From: an uncultured Bacillota bacterium
GTDB taxonomy: Bacteria > Bacillota > Clostridia > Oscillospirales > Oscillospiraceae
Length of the DNA: 40,825 nucleotides
Assembly (NCBI GenBank): GCA_947385365.1
Contig: CANDKT010000007.1
Coordinates: forward strand, 1-40,825
Direction: 5' to 3'
The notes under the pieces were generated by a model. The model was not told the origin of the DNA and made no database searches. It worked only from the letters and a program-made list of their open reading frames with translations. The first letter of the stretch is position 1; each line of letters begins with the position of its first letter. The position numbers and the translations under genes are program-made. This document shows positions 21,659-30,508 of the stretch, piece after piece.

Positions 21659-22408
21659 TTACAGACGTCCGACTTCGTTGGTTGCCTTGTCCATCAGGCC
21701 GTCGTACATTTTGGTCACCTGTGCGACGCTCTGGAAGGCCCGCTGGCAGGTGAGCATTTCGCTCATCTGGCGGATCATGTCCGTGTTGGAGCGTTCCAGG
21801 TACTTCCACATGATCTGGGGTCTTTCCATGACGGTCCCCTCCGCGCCGGTGAACATACCCTGAGCGTTGTACTCCAGCTGTTCGGTGTCCTCGAAGGAGA
21901 ACACGCCCAGGCGGCCCAGATAGCCGCCGTTTTCGGAGAAGATGTAACCCTGACCGTCCACGTCGATCTTGTCGGTATTGAGTTGGATCGGCTGGTTATC
22001 GGCGCCGAGGACCCGGCCCTGACCGGGGAAGCAGAGGAACCCTTCCCCATCCAGCGAGAAGCTCCCGGAACGGGTGTAGGCGACGTCGCCCGCGTCGCTG
22101 CGCACGGCGAAGAACCCTTCGCCGTAGATTGCGAAATCCAGAGGGATATCGGTTGGTTCCGGGATACCCTGGTCCTGATTGACGTAGATCTCGCTGTTGG
22201 CGCGGATGTAGCTCTGACGACCGATGTTCTGGTAAATTTTCTCCTTATTGCCCACGCGGCTGTACATCACGTCGTCAAAGGTACTGGCGGTGTAGCGGCT
22301 CTCCTTGAAGCCCGCGGTGGAGACGTTGGTCAGGTTATTGCCCACCACGTTGAGGTTCCGCTGTTGCGTCACCATACCGGAGGTCAGGTTATAAAAGCCC
22401 TTGTACAT
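21659..22408 (-). CDS. flhO: Rod/hook-family protein, FlhO-like (FlgG/FlgF type)
   Basis: A 249-residue rod-family protein. The N-terminus MYKGFYNLTSGMVTQQRNLN is followed by VVGNNLTNVSTAGFKESR; the centre has LDFAIYGEGFFAV and the C-terminus MIRQMSEMLTCQRAFQSVAQ. It starts 5 bases after the sigD stop and is followed by its paralogue. The arrangement sigD-flhO-flhP suggests both are rod subunits, as in Bacillus. It lacks a signal peptide, as expected for type III export. Confidence 0.9.
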   Translation of the reverse strand: MYKGFYNLTSGMVTQQRNLNVVGNNLTNVSTAGFKESRYTASTFDDVMYSRVGNKEKIYQNIGRQSYIRANSEIYVNQDQGIPEPTDIPLDFAIYGEGFFAVRSDAGDVAYTRSGSFSLDGEGFLCFPGQGRVLGADNQPIQLNTDKIDVDGQGYIFSENGGYLGRLGVFSFEDTEQLEYNAQGMFTGAEGTVMERPQIMWKYLERSNTDMIRQMSEMLTCQRAFQSVAQVTKMYDGLMDKATNEVGRL

Positions 22409-22412
22409 GGTA

Positions 22413-23255
22413 TCATCCCTTCTTGCGCTTTTTGGCCCGCGGCTGGGTCGCGGAATCGTTCAGATAGACTTCCATATAGTCCCGCAGTTTTTGGATGGCG
22501 CGGGCGTGGATCTGAGAGATACGCGGTTCGCTGACGCCCATCACCTGCGCGATCTCCTTCATGTGGAGGTTGCGTTCGTAGTACAGGGAGAGGACGATCT
22601 GTTCGTTTTCCTGGAGGGCGGCGATGCCCTGCGCCAAAGTCTGCTGAAACTCCCGTTCCTGGAGGACGGTTTCCGGCTGGCTGTTGGGGTCCTGGGAGGA
22701 GACCTCGAAGCGGTAGCCTTCCAAGTCCTGCCCATCCATCAGGGCGTCCAGGGACAGGGTGCTGCTCAAAGCCACCCGGGCGGCTTCTTTCTGGTACTTA
22801 TCGACGGAGACGCCCATTCGTTGGGAGACTTCCAGGTCCGTCGGGAAACGTCCCAATTCATTGGCCAGCTCGGACACCGCGGCGTCGATCTCCTTCGCGC
22901 GCTGGCGGATATTCCGGGGCAGCCAATCCTGCTTCCGGGCCAGGTCGATGACCATGCCGCGGATTCGTTTGGCGACGTAGGTTTCAAACTTGATCCCCTT
23001 GCTGGGGTCGAACTTGTCCAGGCAGCTCAGCAGGGTCAGGATGCCCTCGCTGACGATGTCGTCCACTTGGGCGAAGCTGCTGTACACGCCCCGCACCTGG
23101 AACGCGGCGCTTTTGACCAGTCCCTCGTAGCGCAGCACCAGCGACCACTTCAGCGTCTCGTCGCCGGTCTGCTTGTAGGCCGTCAGGAGGTCCTGCGTAC
23201 TCATCGACTCGATTTCCTCGGAAGTATACGGTTGGGCCGCTGCCGTCTGGCTCAT
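22413..23255 (-). CDS. sigD: RNA polymerase sigma-28 factor (SigD/FliA)
   Basis: The late flagellar sigma factor, 280 residues. Region 2 has VDDIVSEGILTLLSCLDKFD, then KGIKFETYVAKRIRGMVIDL and ARKQDWLPRNIRQ, a pattern specific to the FliA/WhiG group. Region 4 has the helix-turn-helix LHMKEIAQVMGVSEPRISQI. The C-terminus is a basic tail (RAKKRKKG). Its ATG overlaps the flhA stop by four bases (ATGA). FlgM, its inhibitor, is at the left edge of the window. Its position directly after flhA differs from Bacillus, where flhF, flhG and che genes come between. Confidence 0.97.
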   Translation of the reverse strand: MSQTAAAQPYTSEEIESMSTQDLLTAYKQTGDETLKWSLVLRYEGLVKSAAFQVRGVYSSFAQVDDIVSEGILTLLSCLDKFDPSKGIKFETYVAKRIRGMVIDLARKQDWLPRNIRQRAKEIDAAVSELANELGRFPTDLEVSQRMGVSVDKYQKEAARVALSSTLSLDALMDGQDLEGYRFEVSSQDPNSQPETVLQEREFQQTLAQGIAALQENEQIVLSLYYERNLHMKEIAQVMGVSEPRISQIHARAIQKLRDYMEVYLNDSATQPRAKKRKKG

Positions 23256-25360
23256 GTCCCCACCGTCCTTCGCTCACTCCGCACGGGCGTTTCCGCGGTG
23301 ATATTGCCCAGGGCCTGTATCTGCACATTGTTTGTGACCTCGTTGAACGACAGCACATAGACATTGGGGTAGAACTGGGTAATCATACGGGCGAAGTAGC
23401 CGCGGATGACCTGACTGACCAGGATGACGGGGGTCTGGGACAGTTCGGTGAATTTTTTCAGATGCTCGGACATCTGGGCGATAATCATTTGCATGAGGTC
23501 GGGACCCATCGCGAGGTAGACGCCCTGTTCGTTGCGGGTGAGGGAGGAAATGATCCGTTTTTCCACTTCGGCGTCCAGGGTGATGACCCGCAGCTGGCCG
23601 TCCTCGCAGAAGCGGCGGGTGATGGTCCGGGCCAGCGCGCCGCGGACCTGTTCGGTCATCAGTTCCAGGCTCTGGCCTTGCGCGGCGCAATCGGCGGCGG
23701 TCTCGACGATGGTGCCCAAGTCCTTGATGGGCACGCCCTCTTGGAGCAGGTTCCGGAGCAATTTTTCCAGGGTGGCGTAGGAGACCACAGCGGGGACCGC
23801 TTCTTCCACCAGTTCCGGGGCGGAATGTTTCAGGTTCTCCACCAGGCGGATGGTTTCGGCGCGGTTAATCAGCTCGTAGGCGTGTTTTTTCACGGTCTCG
23901 GCCAGGTGGGTCAGCATGACGGACAGCGGGTCGATGACGCTGTAGCCGTAGATTTCGGCCATTTCCTTATTCTCGGGCAGGATCCAGCGGGAGGGGATGC
24001 CGTAAGCGGGTTCGATGGTCTCGATGCCGTCGATCTCGCCCAAGGGGTTCGGGGGTTCCAGGGCCAGGTAGTAGTCCACTAGGATCTCGCCTCGGGCGAC
24101 TTCCTCGCCTTTGATGCGGATCACGTACTGATTCGTTCCCAAAGCGGAGGAGTCGTGCAGGCGGATGGAGGGGAAGACGAAGCCCATATCCTGGGCGTAC
24201 TGCCGGCGGAAGATGACGATACGGCTGATGAGCTTCCCGCCGTGGTTTTCGTCGACCATAGGGATCAGGCTATAGCCGAACTCCATTTCCACGGGGTCCA
24301 CCGCCAGCAGGGAGTAGACGTTGTCGATATTTTTGTAGTAATCGCTCTCACTGGGCGCGGCGGCCTCTTCAGGTTCAGCGGCGGCCCGTTCTGCGGCGGC
24401 GGTCTCCGCCACTTTCTGCTGTTCCATCTGGCGGTTGATCCAGAACCCGCCGCCCAGCAGCAGCGTACCGCCTGCCAGCAGGGCCACATGGGGGGTACGC
24501 GGGATGGCGGCCAGGAAGTAGAGGATGATGCCGGTCGCCATAATGGCGCGGGGCTGGGCTTTGAACTGGCTGATGACGTCGCTGTTGAGGCTGCCCTCGG
24601 AGACGGAGCGGGTGACGATCATACCGGTGGCGGTGGAGATCATCAGGGAGGGCAGCTGGGAAACCAGGCCGTCGCCGATGGTGGCGACGGAGTAGGTCGC
24701 CAGCACGGTGGTGAACTCACCGCCGTCCATGACCATACCGATGATGACGCCGCCGATGAAGTTGATGAGGGTGATGATGATGGACATGATGGCGTCGCCT
24801 TTGACGATCTTGGTTGCGCCGTCCATCGCGCCGTAGAAGTCGGCTTCTTTTTGGATTTTCGCCCGGCGGAGGCGGGCTTGCTGCTCGTCGATCAGGCCGG
24901 AACTGAGGTCGGCGTCGATTGCCATCTGCTTCCCGGGCATAGCGTCCAGGGTGAAGCGGGCGGCGACTTCGGAGACGCGTTCCGCGCCCTTGGTGATGAC
25001 GATGAACTGGACCAGGACGATGATGAAGAAGATGACGAAACCGATGACGATATTACCGCCTGTAATCAACTGGCCGAAGGCCAGGATGACGGACCCGGCG
25101 TGGCCGTGGTTGCCCAGGATGAGCCGGGTACTGGACACGTTCATGCCTAGTCGGAACAGGGTGGTAATCAGCAGCAGGGATGGGAAGATGGAGAACTCCA
25201 GCGCCTCGGTAATGCTCATGGTAATCATCAGGATCATGATGGACAGGCCGATATTGACAATCAGCAGGAAGTCCAGCATCCACGGCTGAAGGGGGATCAG
25301 CAGGAACAGCACGACGACCACCACGAAAAGCGCTATGATATTGTCAAATATTTTCCTCAT
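23252..25360 (-). CDS. flhA: Flagellar export gate protein FlhA
   Basis: The large export-gate component, 702 residues. The N-terminal half has about eight membrane helices and the conserved FHIPEP-family block RLRRAKIQKEADFYGAMDGA, followed by TKIVKGDAIMSIIIT. The C-terminal cytoplasmic half (about 350-702) docks chaperone-substrate complexes such as FliS-flagellin. A short charged linker (QKVAETAAAERAAAEPEEAA) joins them. It lies 62 bases after flhB and overlaps sigD by four bases. The ribosome site is weak (GGAAAGTGA). Confidence 0.98.
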   Translation of the reverse strand: MRKIFDNIIALFVVVVVLFLLIPLQPWMLDFLLIVNIGLSIMILMITMSITEALEFSIFPSLLLITTLFRLGMNVSSTRLILGNHGHAGSVILAFGQLITGGNIVIGFVIFFIIVLVQFIVITKGAERVSEVAARFTLDAMPGKQMAIDADLSSGLIDEQQARLRRAKIQKEADFYGAMDGATKIVKGDAIMSIIITLINFIGGVIIGMVMDGGEFTTVLATYSVATIGDGLVSQLPSLMISTATGMIVTRSVSEGSLNSDVISQFKAQPRAIMATGIILYFLAAIPRTPHVALLAGGTLLLGGGFWINRQMEQQKVAETAAAERAAAEPEEAAAPSESDYYKNIDNVYSLLAVDPVEMEFGYSLIPMVDENHGGKLISRIVIFRRQYAQDMGFVFPSIRLHDSSALGTNQYVIRIKGEEVARGEILVDYYLALEPPNPLGEIDGIETIEPAYGIPSRWILPENKEMAEIYGYSVIDPLSVMLTHLAETVKKHAYELINRAETIRLVENLKHSAPELVEEAVPAVVSYATLEKLLRNLLQEGVPIKDLGTIVETAADCAAQGQSLELMTEQVRGALARTITRRFCEDGQLRVITLDAEVEKRIISSLTRNEQGVYLAMGPDLMQMIIAQMSEHLKKFTELSQTPVILVSQVIRGYFARMITQFYPNVYVLSFNEVTNNVQIQALGNITAETPVRSERRTVGT

Positions 25361-25422
25361 GTATCAATCACTTTCCGGCGAAGGATCACGTCGCGGTGAT
25401 CTCCTGTCTATTGGGGCGCGGG

Positions 25423-26493
25423 TCACTTGGTGATTTGCTGTTTCCCGTTCAGGCGGAAGATGTAGACCAGCACTTCCGCGACTGCGCCGTACAATTCGGG
25501 TGGAATCTCGCGATTCAGCTCGGTCTGGGCGTAGAGGGCGCGGGCGAGGGGGACGTTTTCCATCACCGCGATGTGGTGTTCCTCGGCCACCTGAACGATA
25601 CGAAGGGCCAGGGAGTCCTGACCTTTGGCCAGCACGATTGGGGCGCTGTCCTGATCGGGCTTATAGCGCAGGGCGACGGCGAAATGGGTCGGGTTACGGA
25701 TGACCACATCGGCGCCAGGCACCTGTTGCATCATACGGCTCTGGGCGCGGCGGCGTTGCAGTTCTTTGATTTTCCCTTTCACCTGAGGGTCGCCTTCCAT
25801 TTGTTTGAACTCCTCTTTGACCTCCTGCTTGCTCATTTTCATCTGGCGTTCGTAGTCCCACCACTGGTAGAGGAAATCCAGGGCGGCCAGCGCCACGAAG
25901 GCGATAGAGATCCGGATCACCATTTGGATGGCGATGTCCAGCAGGTGATGGCACGCGCTGGGGATGTCGGTATACAGGTACTGGGAGCTTTCCTGAAACA
26001 TATCCCGTATACTGATATAGATAATGACCATGAGGAGGGTGATTTTGAGCAAACTCTTCACGGTCTCGATCACGCTTTTCAGGGAGAAGAGGCGTTTTAT
26101 GCCCTGGAAGGGGCTGATGCGGCTGAACTTCGGGCGGATGGACTCGCCGCTGACGAGGAACTGGGTCTGGGCGAAGGTTGCGCCTACGGCGCACAGGACC
26201 GCCACGGCGACCACAGGTCCGACGGTGCGCAGCATCAGGAACAGGGCCTGCACGGCCAATTCCAAGGTCGTGCTGACCACATCTTGAGCGGGCCGTCCGG
26301 CGTTCTCCAGGCAGAGGGCGATAAAGTCGCCCAGTTGATTCACCAGGACGCCGGTCACGAGCCAGAGCGTGGCGAAGGTGCCCAGCAAGCTGGCCACGGC
26401 GACGGCGTCCCGACTCATGAAGACGTTACCTTTTTTTCGTTCGTCGCGTCGTTTTTTTGGTGTCGCTTTTTCGGTTTTGGAACCCTCAGCCAA
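25423..26493 (-). CDS. flhB: Flagellar export switch protein FlhB
   Basis: FlhB switches export from rod/hook to filament substrates after self-cleavage. The 356 residues have four membrane helices (about 30-210) and a cytoplasmic domain with the autocleavage motif N267-P-T-H270. The N-terminus SKTEKATPKKRRDERKKGNV is typical. The start is TTG at 26493, 7 bases after AAGGGGGG; an ATG between them opens only a four-codon frame. The gene follows fliR by 57 bases and is followed by flhA. Confidence 0.98.
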   Translation of the reverse strand: MAEGSKTEKATPKKRRDERKKGNVFMSRDAVAVASLLGTFATLWLVTGVLVNQLGDFIALCLENAGRPAQDVVSTTLELAVQALFLMLRTVGPVVAVAVLCAVGATFAQTQFLVSGESIRPKFSRISPFQGIKRLFSLKSVIETVKSLLKITLLMVIIYISIRDMFQESSQYLYTDIPSACHHLLDIAIQMVIRISIAFVALAALDFLYQWWDYERQMKMSKQEVKEEFKQMEGDPQVKGKIKELQRRRAQSRMMQQVPGADVVIRNPTHFAVALRYKPDQDSAPIVLAKGQDSLALRIVQVAEEHHIAVMENVPLARALYAQTELNREIPPELYGAVAEVLVYIFRLNGKQQITK

Positions 26494-26550
26494 CGTCCAT
26501 CCCCCCTTAGGCGATCCGCAATGGCGCAGGCGGGCTTTTCGGGACCGGTC

Positions 26551-27321
26551 TCAGACGGACAGGCGCAAAAGCTCGCTCAAGCTGTTGAGCATCTGCACTT
26601 CCACTTCCAGCAGGTACTCGCTGAAGGGGGCGATCAGCACGAACAGCAGAGCCAAACCGATGATGACTTTCAGCTCGATATTGATGGCGAACACGTTGAT
26701 CTGTGGGATGACCTTCATCAGAATGCCCATCCCCACTTGAGCGATCAGCTCCGCGGCCAGAATCGGCATACACAGTTTCACGCCCATGACGGTACACTCC
26801 AGGAAGAGCTGGAGCATAGCCTGATAGGCTTGCATCCCGAAGGCGACCTGACCGAACGGGACGATCTGCTGGGAGGTCAGGAAGATCCGCAGCAGGGTCA
26901 AGTGTCCGTTGGCGGCGAAGAACAGCAGGGTCATCAGCACGTTCAGGATCACGCCGGTGACGGACATATTGGCCTGGGACCCGGCGTCGTAGATCTGGTT
27001 CATGGTCAAGCCCATCTGGGTGTCGATCATGGTCCCGGCCAGCTGGGGGATGTAGAAGAAGAAGTTGACGGCGAGTCCCAGCAGGAAGCCCAGCGCGATT
27101 TCGAGCATCATCCGGACCATCAGTTCGGCCAAGCTGGCGGGGACATTCATCTGCTGTTCTGCAATGGAGGCGACGAAAACCGATAAGACCAGGATCAAGC
27201 CGCCGCGTATCATACCTGGGATATTGCGGCGGCCCAGAATCGGGTTGAAGAGGATGAATCCGCTGGTACGGGCGGTGATAAAGAGGAACAGGGTAAGTTC
27301 CGACCAACTGAAATCGCTCAT
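26551..27321 (-). CDS. fliR: Flagellar export gate protein FliR
   Basis: A core export-gate membrane protein of 256 residues from the ATG at 27321 (MSDFSWSELTLFLFITARTS). An in-frame start 24 bases upstream would overlap fliQ and add eight residues, but GAGAGG is placed for 27321. About six membrane helices are visible, including LFFAANGHLTLLRIFLTSQQ as the conserved loop-helix region. It forms the FliPQR gate with the two genes before it. Confidence 0.96.
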   Translation of the reverse strand: MSDFSWSELTLFLFITARTSGFILFNPILGRRNIPGMIRGGLILVLSVFVASIAEQQMNVPASLAELMVRMMLEIALGFLLGLAVNFFFYIPQLAGTMIDTQMGLTMNQIYDAGSQANMSVTGVILNVLMTLLFFAANGHLTLLRIFLTSQQIVPFGQVAFGMQAYQAMLQLFLECTVMGVKLCMPILAAELIAQVGMGILMKVIPQINVFAINIELKVIIGLALLFVLIAPFSEYLLEVEVQMLNSLSELLRLSV

Positions 27322-27331
27322 AGCGGCCTCT

Positions 27332-27595
27332 CTAACCGGTGGCAATCAGGGCGAAAATCTCGTGGGTATAGTCCTGTAAGGTCTCAAGCATCCAGCCGCC
27401 GCCGAGCAGAAGCACGCTGACCACCACGATGAGTTTAAGGATGAAGGAGATGGTTTGCTCATGGATCTGGGTGACGGCCTGGAAGATGGCGACGACCACG
27501 CCGATGAGCATACTCAGCAGGAGCATCGGGCCGCCCAGTTTGAGGGCTACGCCCACGGCGTCCCGCATCAAGTCCATCACGCGTCCAATATCCAT
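27332..27595 (-). CDS. fliQ: Flagellar export gate protein FliQ
   Basis: A small gate subunit of 87 residues with two membrane helices (about 15-40 and 50-75) and the conserved loop AIFQAVTQIHEQTISFILKL. It lies between fliP and fliR in the usual order. Its stop is 10 bases before the preferred fliR start, a tight operon spacing. Confidence 0.97.
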   Translation of the reverse strand: MDIGRVMDLMRDAVGVALKLGGPMLLLSMLIGVVVAIFQAVTQIHEQTISFILKLIVVVSVLLLGGGWMLETLQDYTHEIFALIATG

Positions 27596-27619
27596 AGGCT
27601 TTCTCTCCTTCCAAGGGGA

Positions 27620-28285
27620 TCAGTTCACGCTCTGCACCAGCGAGGAGAACAGCAGCTGCCAGCCGTTGACGGAGACGAACAGGAGCAGTTTGAAGGGCGT
27701 GGAGATCATAGCGGGGGGCAACATAATCATACCCATAGACATCAGGGTGGAGGAGACCACCACGTCGATGAGCAGGAACGGGATATAGAGCAGGAAACCG
27801 GTGTAAAAGGCCCACTGCAATTCCTGGGTCATGAAGGCGGGGATAATCAGGCGCATCGGCATCGCTTCCGCTTCCTCGCGGGTTTCGGGCGGGGTGACGT
27901 GGGCCAGCTCGCTGTACATCTGGAGGGTACTGAAGGAGGTATTGTTGAGCATGAACCCCTTCAGGGGTTCGGAAGCGCGTTGGATGAACTCCTCTTGACT
28001 GATCTCCTGTTCGGTGTAGGGGACCCAGGCTTCGGTTTGGATCTGGCTGATGACGGGGTTCATGGTGATGAGGGTCAGGAAGAGGGCGATTCCGATCAGG
28101 ACCAGATTGGGCGGGGTCTGCTGGGTACCCATCGCGGTGCGGAGGAAGGACAGGGAGATGATGTAGCGGCTGAAGGAGGTCATCATCACCAGCAGCGAGG
28201 GGAACAGCGCAATCAGCGTGGTCAGGAACAGGACTTCCAGGACCTGGACCTGATCCCCGTTGACGTTGATGAGAGCTTCGGGCAT
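27620..28285 (-). CDS. fliP: Flagellar export gate protein FliP
   Basis: A core export-gate subunit of 221 residues. Conserved blocks include LLVMMTSFSRYIISLSFLR, GTQQTPPNLVLIGIALFLT and the C-terminal YIPFLLIDVVVSSTLMSMGM, then MLPPAMISTPFKLLLF. Unlike many FliP proteins it begins only about 12 residues before the first membrane helix and shows no cleavable signal peptide; AGAGGTGA supports the start at 28285. It follows fliO by 7 bases. Confidence 0.97.
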   Translation of the reverse strand: MPEALINVNGDQVQVLEVLFLTTLIALFPSLLVMMTSFSRYIISLSFLRTAMGTQQTPPNLVLIGIALFLTLITMNPVISQIQTEAWVPYTEQEISQEEFIQRASEPLKGFMLNNTSFSTLQMYSELAHVTPPETREEAEAMPMRLIIPAFMTQELQWAFYTGFLLYIPFLLIDVVVSSTLMSMGMIMLPPAMISTPFKLLLFVSVNGWQLLFSSLVQSVN

Positions 28286-28292
28286 TGCTAGT

Positions 28293-28658
28293 TCACCTCT
28301 GCTTTTTCTGCTGGAATACGGAGCGCAGCGTCTGCATGAAATCGGCGGGCTGTTCCGGATCAGATGGAGGGCAGAGGATCTGGGCTTCCGTCTGGGACAG
28401 TTCCGCCAAGGTTGTGATCTCCGCTTGGGTCACGCCCAGCAGGAGGTAGCGTTCTCCGGCTTGGATCAGCACGGCGGACTGTTCTCTGCCCAGGGACAGA
28501 CGGGCCAGCACCCGGAACGGTCCGTTCCCGCAGCCCCGGCCGGTCAGACCGGCGCTCCGGCCCGCCACGTAGCGGGTGAACAGGTAGGACAGCAGCAGAA
28601 TGCCGACCACGCACAGGATGACCCAAAGCAGGGAGAGGAATGCTTCGTGTAACGGCAC
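28293..28658 (-). CDS. fliO: FliO-like flagellar gate assembly protein
   Basis: A short 121-residue protein with one N-terminal membrane helix (about 8-28, LLWVILCVVGILLLSYLF) and a small cytoplasmic domain with LARLSLGREQSAVLIQAGER, then YLLLGVTQAEITTLAEL. This 'l..l.Lg....v.li..g...lLlGvt...i..L' pattern is the FliO signature. FliO stabilises FliP during gate assembly. It starts at GTG 28658, six bases after the cheY stop, with a weak ribosome site, so translation may be coupled. Position between cheY and fliP agrees with Bacillus. Confidence 0.9.
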   Translation of the reverse strand: MPLHEAFLSLLWVILCVVGILLLSYLFTRYVAGRSAGLTGRGCGNGPFRVLARLSLGREQSAVLIQAGERYLLLGVTQAEITTLAELSQTEAQILCPPSDPEQPADFMQTLRSVFQQKKQR

Positions 28659-28664
28659 GTTCGA

Positions 28665-29033
28665 TCAGGGTCCGCCCAGGATGGAGGTAACGGTCTTCAG
28701 CACGCGGTCAGGCTTGAAGGGTTTGACGATGAAGTCCTTCGCGCCGGAGCGCACCGCGTCCATAACCATGCTCTCCTGACCCATTGCGGAACACATGACC
28801 ACATTGGCGCTGCCGTTCATGGCGCGGATTGCCTTGAGGGCTTCCAGGCCGTCCATATTGGGCATGGTGATGTCCATAATCACCAGGTCGGGCGAGATCT
28901 GACCGAATTTCTCCACGGCGTCGGCGCCGTCTACGGCCTCATAGAGTTCCGTGTAGCCGTTCTTGCTCAAGGTGTCCTTAATCATCTTGCGCATGAAAGC
29001 TGCGTCGTCCACTAATAAGATTTTCTTCGACAT
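28665..29033 (-). CDS. cheY: Chemotaxis response regulator CheY
   Basis: A single receiver domain of 122 residues. The acidic pair is D9/D10, the phospho-acceptor is D54 in VIMDITMPNMDG, the switch serine is S82 in VMCSAMGQ, and K104 lies in FIVKPFKP. CheY-P binds the FliM and FliY N-terminal-type motifs to change motor state. It lies between fliY and fliO, as in Bacillus. CheC and FliY in this operon are expected to remove its phosphate. Confidence 0.97.
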   Translation of the reverse strand: MSKKILLVDDAAFMRKMIKDTLSKNGYTELYEAVDGADAVEKFGQISPDLVIMDITMPNMDGLEALKAIRAMNGSANVVMCSAMGQESMVMDAVRSGAKDFIVKPFKPDRVLKTVTSILGGP

Positions 29034-29089
29034 GGTTCTACCATCCTTTTCCGTTTCTTGCCAAAACTTGGCTGTACTTCAGGGAAATA

Positions 29090-30508
29090 TTATTTGCGGG
29101 CCAGCATTTCGATGCCGGGGGTCTGCACGATCTCCGTAATCCGAACACCGAAATTATCCTCGATGACAACCACCTCGCCGCGGGCGATGCACTTGCCATT
29201 GACGAACAGATCCACCTGGTCTCCGGCCAGCTTATCCAGCACGACCAGCGAGCCTTTTGCAAACTCCAGGATATCCTGCACCTTTCGTTTGGCGCGTCCG
29301 ATCTCCACCGTCACCTGGAGGGGGACCTCCATGATGAGGTCCAGGTTCTGCGCCTGTTCTTTCCCGAGCCGTTCGATGGGGTCCAGGGGGTCCATCGGCA
29401 GGGGTTGCGTACTGATGACCTTCGGCTGAGGCGCGGCCTGTTCCGGCTGAGGGGGATAGGGGTAGGGATAAGGGGGGTAATAGGGGTAGCCCATATAGCC
29501 GTTGGGCATGGAGCCGTCCGGGTTGGGCATGGGGGGGTAGAAGGGCATTTGCCCGTTTTGTATGGGGGGCACAGGGGGCGTTTGCGTCGCGGGTTCCGGC
29601 GCGGCGGGGGGAGTGGGAGGTGCAGGGGGGACCGGCGCGGGGGTGGGTTCCGGAGTCGGGGCGGGTTCGCCGGACATACCGGACAGCATCCGTTCGATCT
29701 CCTCCTGGCTCATTTTCCGGCCGCTGTCGCCGCCGGACTGCACAGGGGCCGGCGCGGAGACCGGAGTGGGTTCCGGTTCGCTTCCCATACCGGACAACAT
29801 ACGTTCGATCTCCTCCTGACTCATTTTCCGACCGCTGTCGCTGGGCGGCGCGGGTTCAGGGACAGGGACGGGGTCCGGAGCAGGGGCTTCTTCCTCGTCC
29901 AGGTCCAGGCCGAACCCAGCCAGCAGTTCCTTTGCCAGTTCCACGGACATGACGTTCATGAAGCCGCTCTCCAGGGACGCGCCTTCGATCTTCAGGGCGA
30001 ACTTGACCACCACGATGGTGTCCGCGCCCTTAGGCAAGTGGTTTGCCTTAAATTCATCCAACTGGTCCAGTTCAAAGGGCTCCGGGGTGGAGATATTCAC
30101 CGGGAAGCCGAGAAAATCGGACAAAGCGGTCGAAGCCGCGCCCATCATCTGGTTCATGACCTCGCAGACGCAGCTGATGGTGAGTTCGTTGAGTTCAAAG
30201 TCTTCGTCTGCGGTCTCGGTACCCATCAGGATATCGACGATGACTCTGATGTCGCTGATCTTGAGCAGCATGATGTTGCTGCCTTCCAAGCCCTCCACAT
30301 ACTGGATCTCGACGCCCATTGCGGGTTCCATAGGGCCCAGGGTAAAGTCCTTCACGGGCACCACGGAGACGGTGGGGGTTGTGATATCCACGCGCTGGTC
30401 CAGCATATTGGAGACCGCGGTAGCCGAGGAGCCCAGGCTGATATTCATCATCTCACCCAGGGCGTCCAATGCCATCGGGCTGAACAATTCTTTCTCCATC
30501 CCTTTCAT
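29090..30508 (-). CDS. fliY: C-ring switch protein FliY with duplicated CheY-binding-like motif
   Basis: A FliY/FliN switch protein of 472 residues from ATG 30508, which overlaps the fliM stop (ATGA); ATG 30499 is an alternative. The N-terminal CheC-like domain keeps two ExxN phosphatase sites (EMMN in LGEMMNISLGSSATAVSNM; EVMN in CVCEVMNQMMG). A long Pro/Glu linker carries the motif SGRKMSQEEIERMLSGM twice, 37 residues apart, then a Pro/Tyr-rich stretch. The last 85 residues are the FliN domain (EVPLQVTVEIGRAKRKVQDI). The motif resembles the LSQ.EID.LL CheY-P-binding peptide normally found at the N-terminus of FliY and FliM; here the N-terminus lacks it. Confidence 0.95.
   Translation of the reverse strand: MKGMEKELFSPMALDALGEMMNISLGSSATAVSNMLDQRVDITTPTVSVVPVKDFTLGPMEPAMGVEIQYVEGLEGSNIMLLKISDIRVIVDILMGTETADEDFELNELTISCVCEVMNQMMGAASTALSDFLGFPVNISTPEPFELDQLDEFKANHLPKGADTIVVVKFALKIEGASLESGFMNVMSVELAKELLAGFGLDLDEEEAPAPDPVPVPEPAPPSDSGRKMSQEEIERMLSGMGSEPEPTPVSAPAPVQSGGDSGRKMSQEEIERMLSGMSGEPAPTPEPTPAPVPPAPPTPPAAPEPATQTPPVPPIQNGQMPFYPPMPNPDGSMPNGYMGYPYYPPYPYPYPPQPEQAAPQPKVISTQPLPMDPLDPIERLGKEQAQNLDLIMEVPLQVTVEIGRAKRKVQDILEFAKGSLVVLDKLAGDQVDLFVNGKCIARGEVVVIEDNFGVRITEIVQTPGIEMLARK

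Noticed and set aside
25396..27186. 596-residue + strand frame rich in His, Gln and Asp opposite flhB and fliR
   Set aside because: Antisense to conserved export-gate genes; the composition is the usual reverse complement of membrane-protein codons.
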